The notes: a model not told the origin generated them from the letters alone. Positions 33,764-44,091 are shown, numbered from the stretch's first letter. The stretch: 64,000 bases of DNA from Rhynchopus sp. YZ270_cl-10 (GCA_964035575.1 OZ037928.1:372001-436000); one strand, 5' to 3'. Numbers and translations: made by a program.

Positions 33764-34292
33764 CTAAACCCCCCTCCCAACTATTGTTTACATACAGGTA
33801 TTGTTTACATATAATTATTCACAGCTATTATTTACATCCAATTACTATTTACATTTGAATTATTTATTTACACCCCCTTTTTTTTGCCGGTTTTTGGTGA
33901 CGGGGTGCGGATTCGTGACCAAAAACACAATTTTTTGGAATTTCCGGAATCTGTCCAGAAAATGGTGGGGTCGATGTTGAAAATTGGACAATTTTTTGAC
34001 CACTTAAATTTTGGAAAATATGAGCCCGGTCACTAGGTGGGGCCCATTTTCGGCCAAAAATTTTCACAAAATCCGAGTTTGTAAAATTGACCCTACACCC
34101 ACATCAATTTCAATACTATACCTCACTTCACCTTCGGTTACCCTACAGGGGAGGTGTGGAAAATGTAAACAATACATGAGTGATAATTATTTACATGTAC
34201 TATTTACATTTAAATTATTTACATGTATTATTTACATGCACGAATACTATTTACATAAAAATATGTAAACAATAGCTGTGAGGGGGGTTTAG
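33764..34292. mobile_element. TIR element with TATTTACAT arrays
   Basis: CTAAACCCCCC and ATTGTTTACATA at the left are inverted at the right. Both ends continue with repeated ATTTACAT words. TTATTTTTTTTTG-like runs flank both sides and may be the target duplication. The middle (33885-34150) is a copy of the dispersed repeat, picked up before or after insertion. Confidence 0.7.
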
Positions 34293-34415
34293 TTATTTTT
34301 TTTTTGCGTGCGTGCGAACAGATTTTTGGGGAGCGGTGGGACACTAAACAAGGTTTTTAATTGTGCTACCCTTATTTGGTTTTCTTTGAAAATTGAGGGG
34401 AAAAAGACCCCCCTT

Positions 34416-36467
34416 TTATTCTCGCACACTATCCCTGTTGTTCTCCCTTTGCGTTTGGAACACTCCAGGGAGGCTGTGCTTCTCGAGTTGCAGGGTGACG
34501 GCACAAGAGAGAGTTTCTCCCGTGAGAGGCTCGTAGAGGCACAGACGGCTCTCTGCAGAGGCGAGCTCGCATAGTGTCCAGGCACGGCGCACTGCAGGAC
34601 CCATCACTGTCACGAAGCGTTGGTTCCGTGCCCCGACGTTGCCGTACTGTACCCTCCCCGTTGCCAGCCCGATGTGCACCAATTGTGTTCTGTCCAGCTT
34701 CTGTACAAATCGTATCGCGTTTTCAACGTGCGCTGGAGAGGACTTCGCAAGGTTCCACCCAACACACACACAGCTCCCCAGCAGAGCGACCAACACCCCA
34801 CCGCTCTGGTCCAACGCTGTGGTCAGCGCAGACAGGGCTGTCGACAGCAGGCAGGTCTCTTCGGTGTCCAGCTCCACCATCGCGACGGTCGCGCAGACGT
34901 CATTGCAAAGTGGTTTGTGGATGGGTAGTGTCAGGGTTTCGCCGAAGGAGGATGAGCTGCTTTCTGTGCGTAGGACGGCGGTTTCGACAAGCGGGATGCG
35001 CTGTCTGCGTGCAAGAGAAGCAGGCCACACGTCGTGGACCACCATTCCTGAGGAAAGCCCTTTCAGATAAACAGTCTGTGCATCGCCAACGACGGCGTCC
35101 AAGGTGCTGCAGATAGAGCACAGTGCAGCAGGGATCGCCACGGCGCCAGGTGTGCAAGTGCTCTCCAACCGTGCCGCAACGTTCACAGTGCGTCCAAAAT
35201 AATCCCCCCTCCCCGTAACCGAGCTCTGCTCCACAGAGACCGCCCCGCTGTTAACCCCAATCCGCACAGTGAGGCCACCCCAAAGGGAGCCCTGTTCAGC
35301 GCAGATTGGTGCGTCTTCGAGGAGTGAGGCGGGCCAGGCTGCGTCGCGAAGCCGTTCGTGTACACGCAGGGCGAAGTTCATCCCATCCAACGTTGTTTCG
35401 AAGGCGACCATGAAGGCGTCGCCGATGGTCTTCACCTCATACCCATTGAAGGCTTGCATCACGTCTCGGATCACTGCGTTGTGGATGCGGAGACCGGCTC
35501 GCATCCCTTCTGGCGCACACTCCCAGATCGACGTCGACAGCCGGATGTCTGTGAACACTATCGTTGCTTCTCCATCCTGACCCACCGGCGGAGGTAGGAA
35601 CTGTCTACTCACCCTCCCACCGTCCTCTCTTTCCACGAACAACGCTGCAGGCAGGTAGGGCCGGTACTGTCGGAGGTTCTCCTCCATCTGCTTCAGGGTT
35701 TCGAACATCAATGCCGGGAGGTCCGCCTCTCTTTGCGTGAGCATGCGGTCGACTGCATCAACGTCGTACTTTGCAAGCAGACGCGTCACTCCCTCGACTG
35801 TTGCGATGGTCCGCTCCATGGCGGCCTGCTCTGTCAGCACCTCCCGCGCAAACCGCCTCGTTGCCAAAAAATCCAAATAAAACACTATGGCACCGAACAG
35901 GAGATAACTCATCCCCCTTTGCCCCTCAAGTGGACATGGCACGCTATCGCATCGAAGCACGCTTGCGAAGTGCTCGACCCTTTCCTCCTGATCAGACAAC
36001 CCGGGCACGTCGAATAACCCAAACCTGAACGTCGTCTCACATGCCACAATCAACAACCACACTACCGTCACACTCACAAACCCTATAGTCACGTTCTCCC
36101 CTACCCGCAACACCAACAGCATGTCAACAACAAGAACCAACGCAGGCCAGGTCTCCGACCCCATGGTGCGTGCCTGCAGATCGCCAACAAGAATGCACAT
36201 ACTCAACAGCCCCAATGTGGCAACAACGTGGACCTGACGGAGACGCCGCCCACACAGCACCCAGCCCATCATGAACAATTCGAAGAGAATGTTAAGGATG
36301 AGCAGTGTCAGGCTCGCGGCGCGTCCCCCCACGTCGCGGGCGAGCAGGGTTGCGGCAACCATCTGGCCCACACAGAGGACCGCGCAGTAGTTAAAGAATA
36401 GGCGCCGCTGCCACTCCTGACCGGAGCCATGTGGCGCCGGAGGCAGCCTGCACCACCCACTTCGCAT
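34416..36467 (-). CDS. Membrane class III adenylyl cyclase
   Basis: A 683-residue protein from the ATG at 36467 (MRSGWCRLPP); the frame upstream has no ATG. Residues ~20-205 hold about six membrane helices. A helical linker then leads to a class III catalytic domain at ~300-500. Both metal aspartates are present (VFTDIRLST at 304-312, KTIGDAF at 346-352), as are the adenine-selecting lysine of KTIGD, the aspartate before YFG (422-425) and the NVAARLE loop. This predicts ATP to cyclic AMP. Residues ~525-665 (VELDTEETCLL... HIGLATGRVQYGNVG) look like a second, degenerate cyclase fold lacking the metal site. The gene is complete and intronless. Confidence 0.9.
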   Translation of the reverse strand: MRSGWCRLPPAPHGSGQEWQRRLFFNYCAVLCVGQMVAATLLARDVGGRAASLTLLILNILFELFMMGWVLCGRRLRQVHVVATLGLLSMCILVGDLQARTMGSETWPALVLVVDMLLVLRVGENVTIGFVSVTVVWLLIVACETTFRFGLFDVPGLSDQEERVEHFASVLRCDSVPCPLEGQRGMSYLLFGAIVFYLDFLATRRFAREVLTEQAAMERTIATVEGVTRLLAKYDVDAVDRMLTQREADLPALMFETLKQMEENLRQYRPYLPAALFVEREDGGRVSRQFLPPPVGQDGEATIVFTDIRLSTSIWECAPEGMRAGLRIHNAVIRDVMQAFNGYEVKTIGDAFMVAFETTLDGMNFALRVHERLRDAAWPASLLEDAPICAEQGSLWGGLTVRIGVNSGAVSVEQSSVTGRGDYFGRTVNVAARLESTCTPGAVAIPAALCSICSTLDAVVGDAQTVYLKGLSSGMVVHDVWPASLARRQRIPLVETAVLRTESSSSSFGETLTLPIHKPLCNDVCATVAMVELDTEETCLLSTALSALTTALDQSGGVLVALLGSCVCVGWNLAKSSPAHVENAIRFVQKLDRTQLVHIGLATGRVQYGNVGARNQRFVTVMGPAVRRAWTLCELASAESRLCLYEPLTGETLSCAVTLQLEKHSLPGVFQTQRENNRDSVRE

Positions 36468-36654
36468 CGTAGGTAAAAAAAACCCCACAATGTTTGGGTG
36501 TGGAGTATCGTTTGTGTTGACCAAAAAAAAAAAAAACGGTCTTTTAGACCCTCTGTTGGTGAAGGTGGTGGTGGGATCTTAGGAGTACTTATTAAAAGGG
36601 TGTGTGTGTGTGGTGTGCAAGAGGACAACAAACAGTTAGGGGAGAGGTCTTTAG

Positions 36655-36722
36655 TTTTGTTTTTTTGAAAGCTTCGTGTTGTATTGTTGTGTGGACATCC
36701 GAGGATGTGCTCCCAACTGTGT
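36655..36722 (-). mobile_element. Retroposon 3' end, diverged
   Basis: On the minus strand GGAGCACATCCTCGGATGTC, then ACAATACAACACGAAGCTTTC and an A-run. It corresponds to the ends at 12725 and 16690 (GGAGTTCATCCTCGGGTGTC). Confidence 0.55.
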
Positions 36723-36923
36723 GCTTTTGAACGTTGGCCACCATAGAAACATCCAATTTTGTATTTTCATGACGTTTCAGTTTTCTCTATCCTCTGCGAT
36801 AATGAAGCGCAAACACGCCGTTTTCAATGATTCACAGACCGATACTGACCTCACGAAGTTGAAGTGCATCGCATTTCGGCTCATGTTCCGTGACAAACTT
36901 CCCGTACTGGGTGCCTGGTAAAC

Positions 36924-37919
36924 TCACGCGCACAGGCATTTGCTATTGTCCATGAAGCTACGGCTGTGCAGATACTCTGACACAACACTGCTCGATCCGG
37001 TGACGTTGATGCTGCGTGTACGTATTTTGCATCGTAGCATGAAGTGGGGCTCAATCTGCGTCAGACTCGTCCACCCTGATAAGTCAACAGTTCGCAATGC
37101 AATGCAGTTGGCGAGGAAGTAGTGTCCAACCTGCGTCGCACTGTGCCACCCAGAAAGGGCAAGGGTTCGCAACGCACTGCAGTCGTAGAGGAAGAAGTCG
37201 CCGACCAGCCTCACATTGCCCCACCCAGACAGGTCAAGTGTTCTCAACGCGCTGCAGTGGGAGAGGAAGTAGTCCTCAATCTGCGTCACGTTGTTCCACC
37301 CAGACAAGTCGAGGGCGGTCACGGAGCTGCAGTTGGAGAGGAACAAGGGTCCAACTGTTGTCAGGTTGTTCCATCCGGACAAGTCAACGGTTGTCAACGC
37401 GCAGCAGTCGGAGAGGAAGCCGTCGCAAAGCTGCGTCACATTGCTCCACCCAGATAAATCGACAGTGCGCAGTGAGCTGCAGTTGGAGAGGAAGCATTTC
37501 CTGATGACAGCCACACCGGACACGCCGCTGAGATCAATTTCTTCGAACGTGCCACGTCTCAGGCAGTTGGAGGGAATTTCAGTCACAACTTCCGCCTGCA
37601 GAAACAAATGAATCAGCGTGGTATCTGTCAGACCTGCGAACCTCTCTTCATTCAGTGTTGTCTCACCCAAGTCACGAAGGGCTGCAATGGCGTCGTACTT
37701 CTGCGACTGCGTCTTCGTCAGCACAACTGTGTCCCCAGCACTCAGCTGTGTCGCGCCGTCTCCTTCGGCCAAAACGTTCCCTCCGAAGCTCATGTCAAAG
37801 CCGTCTTCGCACAACTCTGCTGCAGACGCCACCTTCCGCCGGAGGTCCGCAGCTGTATCATCCACACCCACCTCGACTGTGTACTTCTCTCCGTCAAAGC
37901 TCTCCACACATATTTCCAT
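36924..37919 (-). CDS. UBL-LRR protein 5, divergent
   Basis: A 331-residue, more distant family member starting MEICVESFDGEKYTVEV. The UBL module is clear (DTAADLRRKVASAAELCEDG, QLSAGDTVVL). About seven LRRs use LSGW where the others use LSSF/LSSL. The tail is different (HSRSFMDNSKCLCA) and lacks the basic KRKR signal. It stands alone between the cyclase and the B-box genes, without the duplicated flanks of the other copies, so it is likely an older branch. Confidence 0.85.
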   Translation of the reverse strand: MEICVESFDGEKYTVEVGVDDTAADLRRKVASAAELCEDGFDMSFGGNVLAEGDGATQLSAGDTVVLTKTQSQKYDAIAALRDLGETTLNEERFAGLTDTTLIHLFLQAEVVTEIPSNCLRRGTFEEIDLSGVSGVAVIRKCFLSNCSSLRTVDLSGWSNVTQLCDGFLSDCCALTTVDLSGWNNLTTVGPLFLSNCSSVTALDLSGWNNVTQIEDYFLSHCSALRTLDLSGWGNVRLVGDFFLYDCSALRTLALSGWHSATQVGHYFLANCIALRTVDLSGWTSLTQIEPHFMLRCKIRTRSINVTGSSSVVSEYLHSRSFMDNSKCLCA

Positions 37920-38900
37920 AATTTTTTTTTTTGTTATTGCCTCTCTCTCTGTTTCAGGTGTTTTGGGTGGGGCAAGAAAGAACAACAAAAAGGGACGGGA
38001 TACGTAGGACAACACCTCCACATTGGCCTCAATGAGGGAAGGTGGGGAAGTTCCTTGACGTGGTACACTCTGACGTCTTCACGACTTTATGGATGGCTGC
38101 CATCTGCGTGACAGACTCCGTCCTTGAGAGCCGGAATGTTTGCCGTTAGCCCTTTGCCGGATTTTATTTGTAGCAATACACATTCTATGATCAATCTTTT
38201 GAATACTATGACATCGAAACGAGGAAAGTACCTTTGCTGACTAGCTTGCTTCATTTTCCACACAAGACAGCCAAATCAAGGTCGACATCATATGAACGGA
38301 GACTTCCAGGGAGACACATCTAAAGATCCGTGGTGGAATAAACACATGCTCTGTATGGTGTGTAGCACATTATTCTGAACTTGATGAGGCACAAGATGCT
38401 GTCAGAGAAGTCCCCTTTTGTCGAAAATTCTTCCGCAACTGTCATAATATATGACACATTTTCTCTGAGTCGGAGTATCAACCAGTCTAAATGATTGGCG
38501 GTGTGTTTATGGACCCTCAATTTCGGCCAATGTGAGGCTATCAATCAACCTCTGAAGGAGCCTGCTGGTTAACGATACGGCCTGAGCACGGCAGTCCCTA
38601 TTGATCCCGCTGGACAGTGGTCTTGCATAATTCCGAAGAATTAAGAAGAGTCCGACAGTCCGAATTACTCCTTCCCAGGCAGTAAACCAACAAAGTGATC
38701 TGAGAGAATCGATCCCTTGTTATTCCATGCTTTACCATTCAAGGCTTACGCCTGCATTGGGCACGCTGGTTTGTTCAGTAACATCGATGGTCGACCCGTG
38801 ATAATCAGGGAAACATTGGGTAGGATTGGGCAGCTGATCGGAGTAGCGCCAAGACAGGAACGGGTATATTATATTGCAAAGAGGAACAACAAAACAGCTA
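37920..38900. other. Unassigned stretch of even base composition
   Basis: 38060-38860 lacks the homopolymer runs seen elsewhere and has gene-like or RNA-like composition, yet has no long open frame. A 74-codon minus frame at 38320-38544 is the best but matches nothing I know. It could be a decayed gene or a structural RNA piece. No call made. Confidence 0.3.
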
Positions 38901-38907
38901 GGGGAAG

Positions 38908-39062
38908 AAGTTTTTTTTTTGTGTGTTTTTTTTTTTTTTTTGATAAATTGTTGGAGTAGTGTAGTTGCCTCGGTTGTGTTGCCACAGTTGTGCAATCTCC
39001 ACTGTCTTTTTTTTTTGGAATATTGAACAGTATCGCTGTGGACACCCCGAGGATGTGCTCCA
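38908..39062 (-). mobile_element. Two tandem poly(A)-tailed retroposon ends
   Basis: Minus strand: GGAGCACATCCTCGGGGTGT...TTCAATATTCC and a first A-run, then GGAGATTGCACAACTGTGG...CTACACTACTCCAAC and a second A-run. The two terminal types seen singly elsewhere are here joined head to tail. Confidence 0.6.
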
Positions 39063-39115
39063 TAGTCCATTAATTGACCAGGTGCACCGGGGTGGGTGTG
39101 AGTGATGTTCTGACA

Positions 39116-41230
39116 TCACTCACTGTTGTGTGGGTACAGATGTCTTGTCACGATGTCGTGCTCTGCTCGCACCAGAACAACACGTGAACATGGCGATATC
39201 ACAAATGAGCTGCCTGCCGATTCCGGTATCACACGCACGCAGGACATGGTCGCCACATCATACTGGTGCAGGGCTCCACCGTAGTCACCGTAGTCATCAT
39301 CTTCAGTATCAGCGCAGGCCCTTGCAACAAGGTACTTCCCACACGGGGTGAACTGCACACCATAGACATCCCCATCCACATCAACACTGCGAAGAGCCGC
39401 ACCACTCCAGTTGTAGAGGCGCACGTAGTTTCCGTCCCCCACAGCAAAGACAGAGGCAGACGGCGAAAGGGCCACTGAACTACCGCTAGGCACACGTGTT
39501 ACCAATTTTCCTGTGTTCACATCCCACAGACGTGCTTTGTTGTCCTTCCCGGACGCGCTGATCACCCACCTACCACAGTCCGACACGGCCACGTCCCCGT
39601 ACTGTGCGTGTTTTAAAGAGCGGAGCAACGTCAGGTCTTCGTCATACACAGAAATGACACCTTGTTCGTACTCAAGGTTGATAACAACACTGCCACAGGC
39701 GAACACTCCGCCCGTATAGCGGTCGACTGTGCGGAGCACCTCACCCCCCGGAAGCGCAACCTTGCGAAGGCAATCATGACTCGGCAGGTAGCAGCGTGTC
39801 TTGCACTGCGAGATGGCAGCCACACCCGTCATTTCCGCGTACACTTTGAATGAGAAGAGAGTTTCGAGGGTTTCTGTGTCGAAGCCGCCAATGTTTATAT
39901 TGTGAATACCCCCTTGATAGACGCAAAGCCTTCCACAATGCGACAGTGGCAAGCGTCGAGAGACAGGAAAAGATTCACCATACTCGTCATTCATAAAATC
40001 AGGTAAATAGTACTCAGCAGGACACTCGATGTCGGCAAAGCGGCGGGCAAGCACAACCTGCACCCCTGCATCAAACGCAGTGTCCTGCAGACGACACGTC
40101 TCCTCCAGCACCTGCGTGCCGATGCGCATCTCGACACACGCAGGAGAGACAGCAAGCGCCGTGCACGCAACCTCCTTTGCCGCTGCAACGTTCGCCTCGC
40201 ACGGCACCTCCACTGTCGCAGTCACACCTGAATCTTCCAGCACAAAGGTCACATCCATCATATCGTTACGGGGTCTGTTCTTTTTTTTGTGCTTTTTTCT
40301 GTTGTGTTTGATGTGATGGTTTGTGGCGTCTGCAGTGGCGTCAGCAACAGCGGCACACTTCGCCCTCTGTGCGTCTGTCTGCGTTACAACAACCCTGTGA
40401 CTCCTCAGCTGCGCCACGTCCTCTCCTTCTGCAACCACCTCACATCTGAAACTCATGTCGAAGCAGCCTTCAGGCAACCCCACTGCAGACCCCACCTTCC
40501 GAAGCAAGTCCCTGCCCGTGTCGTCTGCACTCACCTCAATCTCGTGTTCCACTCCATCCAACCCCTGCACAAGGACAGGCACAGCAAACGCCAACATCTG
40601 GGTAAGGGCGTCGTGCACGTTCGAAACAGGCAGTTTCTGGGAAAACGTTGTGTGTGGGTCTGCAGCACCCACAAGGCGGTGGCGGTCTCCACTCGCTGCT
40701 ATGCTGTTAATGCTCCGCACAACGGCCTGCGACTCTGTGACCGCACGCAGCACCTGGTCGTCCCCAAGCTGGCACACCGCCTCGCACTCAGCAATCATGT
40801 GTCCCACCTTCGCAACAAACGTCTTCAGATCCTCCTCTGCAGCAGTCTGCTGTGCTGTCAGGTCTGCCACGTGCGAGCGGAGAGTGTCGCGCTGGCGTTT
40901 CATGTAGTCCGTGACGTCAACTGTCTTGTGTCCCGCATGTTCGAAGTAAGCACAATGCATGCAGATCAACGCGTCTCCACACGCAGGGTCTTCACAGACG
41001 CGGGACAGCTCTTGGCTTGTGTGCTGCACACACTTCGACGAGGTCCCGTACGCAGTCACAGAAGCACGATGTGCCTCACGGTCACGTGGTCTTGGGTGGC
41101 AAGCGTCATAGCACGCAGGTGTGTCGCAGAAGAACAGCTCCACGCACATCCCGCACTGCAGCTGCGCAGGCACACCACAGTTCTCACAGCTCGGCATCTG
41201 TGGTGCGGTGGGCTTCGTGTCAGACCCCAT
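39116..41230 (-). CDS. B-box / coiled-coil / double UBL / beta-propeller protein
   Basis: A 704-residue protein from the ATG at 41230 (MGSDTKPTAPQMPSCENCG). In order: an atypical B-box-like zinc site (C15-C18...C26-C29...H54), a second B-box (C67-x2-H70, C79, C84, C90-x2-C93, H98-H101), a coiled coil (~110-175), a UBL close to that of the UBL-LRR proteins (~220-285; LRRKVGSAVGLPEGCFDMSF), a basic linker (HNRKKHKKKNRPR), a second UBL (~325-397) and a WD40-like propeller (~400-704; VSDCGRWVISASG, ARLWDVNTGKLV). It resembles TRIM proteins without a RING. An internal ATG at 40261 matches the start of the paralogue at 42765, so two products or a recent fusion are possible. Confidence 0.82.
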   Translation of the reverse strand: MGSDTKPTAPQMPSCENCGVPAQLQCGMCVELFFCDTPACYDACHPRPRDREAHRASVTAYGTSSKCVQHTSQELSRVCEDPACGDALICMHCAYFEHAGHKTVDVTDYMKRQRDTLRSHVADLTAQQTAAEEDLKTFVAKVGHMIAECEAVCQLGDDQVLRAVTESQAVVRSINSIAASGDRHRLVGAADPHTTFSQKLPVSNVHDALTQMLAFAVPVLVQGLDGVEHEIEVSADDTGRDLLRKVGSAVGLPEGCFDMSFRCEVVAEGEDVAQLRSHRVVVTQTDAQRAKCAAVADATADATNHHIKHNRKKHKKKNRPRNDMMDVTFVLEDSGVTATVEVPCEANVAAAKEVACTALAVSPACVEMRIGTQVLEETCRLQDTAFDAGVQVVLARRFADIECPAEYYLPDFMNDEYGESFPVSRRLPLSHCGRLCVYQGGIHNINIGGFDTETLETLFSFKVYAEMTGVAAISQCKTRCYLPSHDCLRKVALPGGEVLRTVDRYTGGVFACGSVVINLEYEQGVISVYDEDLTLLRSLKHAQYGDVAVSDCGRWVISASGKDNKARLWDVNTGKLVTRVPSGSSVALSPSASVFAVGDGNYVRLYNWSGAALRSVDVDGDVYGVQFTPCGKYLVARACADTEDDDYGDYGGALHQYDVATMSCVRVIPESAGSSFVISPCSRVVLVRAEHDIVTRHLYPHNSE

Positions 41231-41634
41231 GTTGTGTGTTTCGAAGAGGTGGGAGGGTGCAGGGTGTCTGGAAGGGGTTGGGTGGCATGGCATGGCATGG
41301 GATGCAAACAGAGTGCACACCCAAGACTGCAGCATAAAAAGCGTGAAAATTTAAACACCTAAAAACTTGTCCATTTTTTCATGACCCACTTTCTGGGTGG
41401 AGCGCTCCGGAAACGTGGGAACCGCGGGAGGGGTTATGTGAGGTTCAAGTACTTGGTAAGGCCTGAGGGGGGTGTGATGGATGAGAACAAAAGTTTGACT
41501 CGAAATGCGAAAAGCGCTCTCGTGATAAGGGCACCTTTTGGTACAATTGACCGGGTGCACAATAGGTGGTGGGAAAGTATTGAGGGGGTGAGTCTCACCT
41601 CACTGAGTGATGTTTTCCCTCCTCTGGTGATGCA

Positions 41635-42765
41635 TCACTCACTGTTGTGTGGGTACAAATGTCTTGTCACGATGGCGTTCTCTACTTCCACCAGAACAAC
41701 ACGTGAACACGGTGATATCACAAATGACCCACCTGTCGATTCCGGTATCACACGCACGCAGGACGTGGTCGCCACATCATACTGGTGCATGGAGCAAACA
41801 GTCCCAGATACCGCTGCGCGTACCCTTGCAACAAGGTACTTGCCACACGGGGTGAACTGCACATCCCCAACACACCCATCCACAGCAACACTGCGAAGAG
41901 CCGCACCACTCCAGTCATAGAAGTGCACGTGGCTCTTTCCCACCCCTACAGCAAAGACAGAGGCAGACGGCGAAAGGGCCACTGAACTAAACGACCCCGC
42001 AGGCACACATGCCACAGATTTACCTGTGTTCACATCCCACAGACGTGCGTCGTTGTCCCTCATGGACGACGTGATCACCCATCCACCACAGTCCGACACG
42101 GCCACTTGCCCGTTGCGTTGTTGGTGTGTGAAAGAGCGAAGCAACGTCAGGTCTTCGTCATACACAGAAATGACGCCTTGTTCCAGGTTGATAACAACAC
42201 TGCCACAGGAGAACACTCCTCGCGTGCAGCCGACTGTGCGGAGCACCTCACCACCCGGAAGCGCAACCTTGCGAAGGCCATGGACGGTCGGCACATAGCA
42301 GCGTGTCTTGCACTGCGAGATGGCAGGCAAACCGATCATTTCTGCTTCCACTTCAAATGAGAAGAGAGTTTCGAGGGTTTCTGTGTCGAAGCCAGCAACA
42401 CGTATTCCGCCAGCCCCTTGATAGACGCAGAGCTGTCCACAATGCGACAGCGGCAAGCGTCCAGGAAGGATACTACACAATTCACCGTCGTTACTCATGA
42501 AATCAGGTATTCTGTACTCAGCAGGACACTTGATGTCGGCAAAGCGGCGGGCAAGCACAACCTGCACCCCTGCATCAAACGCAGTGTCCTGCAGACGACA
42601 CGTCTCCTCCAGCACCTGCGTGCCGATGCGCATCTCGACACACGCAGGAGAGACAGCAAGCGCCGTGCACGCAACCTCCTTTGCCGCTGCAACGTTCGCC
42701 TCGCACGGCACCTCCACTGTCGCAGTCGCACCTGAATCTTCCAGCACAAAGGTCACATCCATCAT
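41635..42765 (-). CDS. UBL / beta-propeller protein, short paralogue
   Basis: 376 residues from the first ATG, at 42765 (MMDVTFVLEDSGATATVEV): a UBL at ~1-75 and a propeller with VSDCGGWVITSSM and ARLWDVNTGKSV, ending LYPHNSE like the long paralogue. The duplicated DNA continues upstream of the ATG through the basic linker (NHHIKHNRKKHKKK) to ~42860 in the same frame, but the B-box and first UBL are absent. It arose by partial duplication of the neighbour, in the same orientation. Confidence 0.82.
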   Translation of the reverse strand: MMDVTFVLEDSGATATVEVPCEANVAAAKEVACTALAVSPACVEMRIGTQVLEETCRLQDTAFDAGVQVVLARRFADIKCPAEYRIPDFMSNDGELCSILPGRLPLSHCGQLCVYQGAGGIRVAGFDTETLETLFSFEVEAEMIGLPAISQCKTRCYVPTVHGLRKVALPGGEVLRTVGCTRGVFSCGSVVINLEQGVISVYDEDLTLLRSFTHQQRNGQVAVSDCGGWVITSSMRDNDARLWDVNTGKSVACVPAGSFSSVALSPSASVFAVGVGKSHVHFYDWSGAALRSVAVDGCVGDVQFTPCGKYLVARVRAAVSGTVCSMHQYDVATTSCVRVIPESTGGSFVISPCSRVVLVEVENAIVTRHLYPHNSE

Positions 42766-42935
42766 AGCGTTACGGGGTCTGTTCTTTTTTTTGTGCTTTT
42801 TTCTGTTGTGTTTAATGTGATGGTTTGTCGAGTCTGCAGTGGTGTCTGACTCACATACCACTTCCTTTGATAAGACTCAGAGCCTTCAACAACGTGGCAG
42901 TGGCACGTGTCCTGGACACCTAAAAAGATGACAGG

Positions 42936-43348
42936 GCAGGGCTATTTCTAAATATGGGGTCCGGGGGGTCCAAAATCCAATCCGGGACACAAATTTTTTG
43001 GCAGATTTATTTTGTGCCAAAAACATCCTTATTTGCATTTTTGGGATTCACCCGTGCAGTGGTGGGGTCAATCTCGAAAATTGGACAATTTTTTGACCAC
43101 TTAAATTTTTTGAAAATATGAGCCCGGTTGCTTATACGTGGGGCCCATTTTCGGCCAAAAAATGCTGCTCAAAAAAAAATTTCCCCTGAAAATTTTTCAG
43201 CCCCAAAACATACTGCGATTGGCATTTCCGGAATCTGTCCGCACTGTGGTGGGGTCAATTTGCAGAAATGGCCAAGTTCTTGGTTTTGGTCAAAATGAGT
43301 GTAAGGTAAAGGGGCCAAGGTAAATCCCACAACCCAGATTTTCTCTCC
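42936..43348. repeat. Dispersed repeat, direct copy of 516-924
   Basis: Near-identical to 516-924 in the same orientation. It ends abruptly at the start of the zinc-finger coding fragment. Confidence 0.8.
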
Positions 43349-43530
43349 GACCACTGCGCCGTCCGTCTACGCCCAGGACAGGCGTTTTTTGGTAGCCAGC
43401 AAGTACTGCTGGCTAGAAGCCAACGCAGACGGGTACTATTGTACCCTCTGCCGCCGACACTACAACACTGGAGAGTGGGTATCAAGCCCAATGGACAACG
43501 TGCAGAGGCTGGACGAGAAAGCAGGGCGAC
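43349..43530 (+). pseudogene. Fragment coding for a zinc-finger peptide
   Basis: An open plus frame of ~60 codons without an ATG start: FLVASKYCWLEANADGYYC, then TLCRRHYNTGEWVSSP. C-x2-C after an aromatic GYY and before RRHYNTGEW recalls TTF/BED-type zinc fingers of hAT-derived proteins. It begins at the repeat edge (43348) and its 3' half is duplicated inverted (43467-43605), so it is a broken piece. Confidence 0.5.
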
Positions 43531-43605
43531 GCTGACGTGGTGTCGCTCTGCTTTCTCGTCCAGCCTCTGCACGTTGTCCATTGGGCTTGATACCCACTCT
43601 CCAGT
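43467..43605. repeat. Long inverted duplication with 64-bp arms
   Basis: The arms 43467-43530 and 43542-43605 are complementary with about one mismatch around an 11-nt loop (ACTGGAGAGTGGGTATCAAG at the outer edge). The left arm is the zinc-finger coding sequence, so this is a snap-back copy of a gene fragment. A transcript would form a long hairpin. Confidence 0.9.
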
Positions 43606-44091
43606 TTGCGGGTTTGCGGGTTTGCAATGCATGGGGCTGATGTCCCCCACCCCATTTCATCAAATCAAAAGCGCTGCCTCTACCCCCATTTTTGCTAAAC
43701 GCCTGTCTTTCTTCCCTAAACAACCTTCACATACCCTCACAGAGGCTACACACACACCATGATATTCTGATGAGACCGAGTCCTCGTTGAGAAAGCTCGG
43801 AATACACCCAAAAATCCCTGAAAAACCACTTTTTCTGGGGGGGAATTTTTTTTTTTTACCGCCCCCCTCGAAATGAAAAACCCAAATCCTAGAAAAAACA
43901 CTGAGTCATACAAGTAAAACGGACGTCACGGAAATGAAAAAAAAATGCTCGACCCACTGCCGTCGTTGCCGTGAAAAATAAAAAAAAACGGCCGTGAAAA
44001 AAAAGCGCCTTTCTTATGTACAAAAATTTCACGGCCGTTAAAAAAAAACAACGGCCGTGAAATTTTTGTACAAGTCTTTGAAGGAACACAC

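Noticed and set aside
33764-33775. CTAAACCCC read as telomeric repeat
   Set aside because: Single occurrence, inverted at 34281-34292, so it is a transposon end.
36468-36524. N-terminal extension of the adenylyl cyclase
   Set aside because: The frame there begins at a TTG codon with no ATG; first ATG is 36467.
38320-38544. 74-codon minus ORF or rRNA-like region
   Set aside because: No recognisable rRNA core sequence or protein family; left unassigned.
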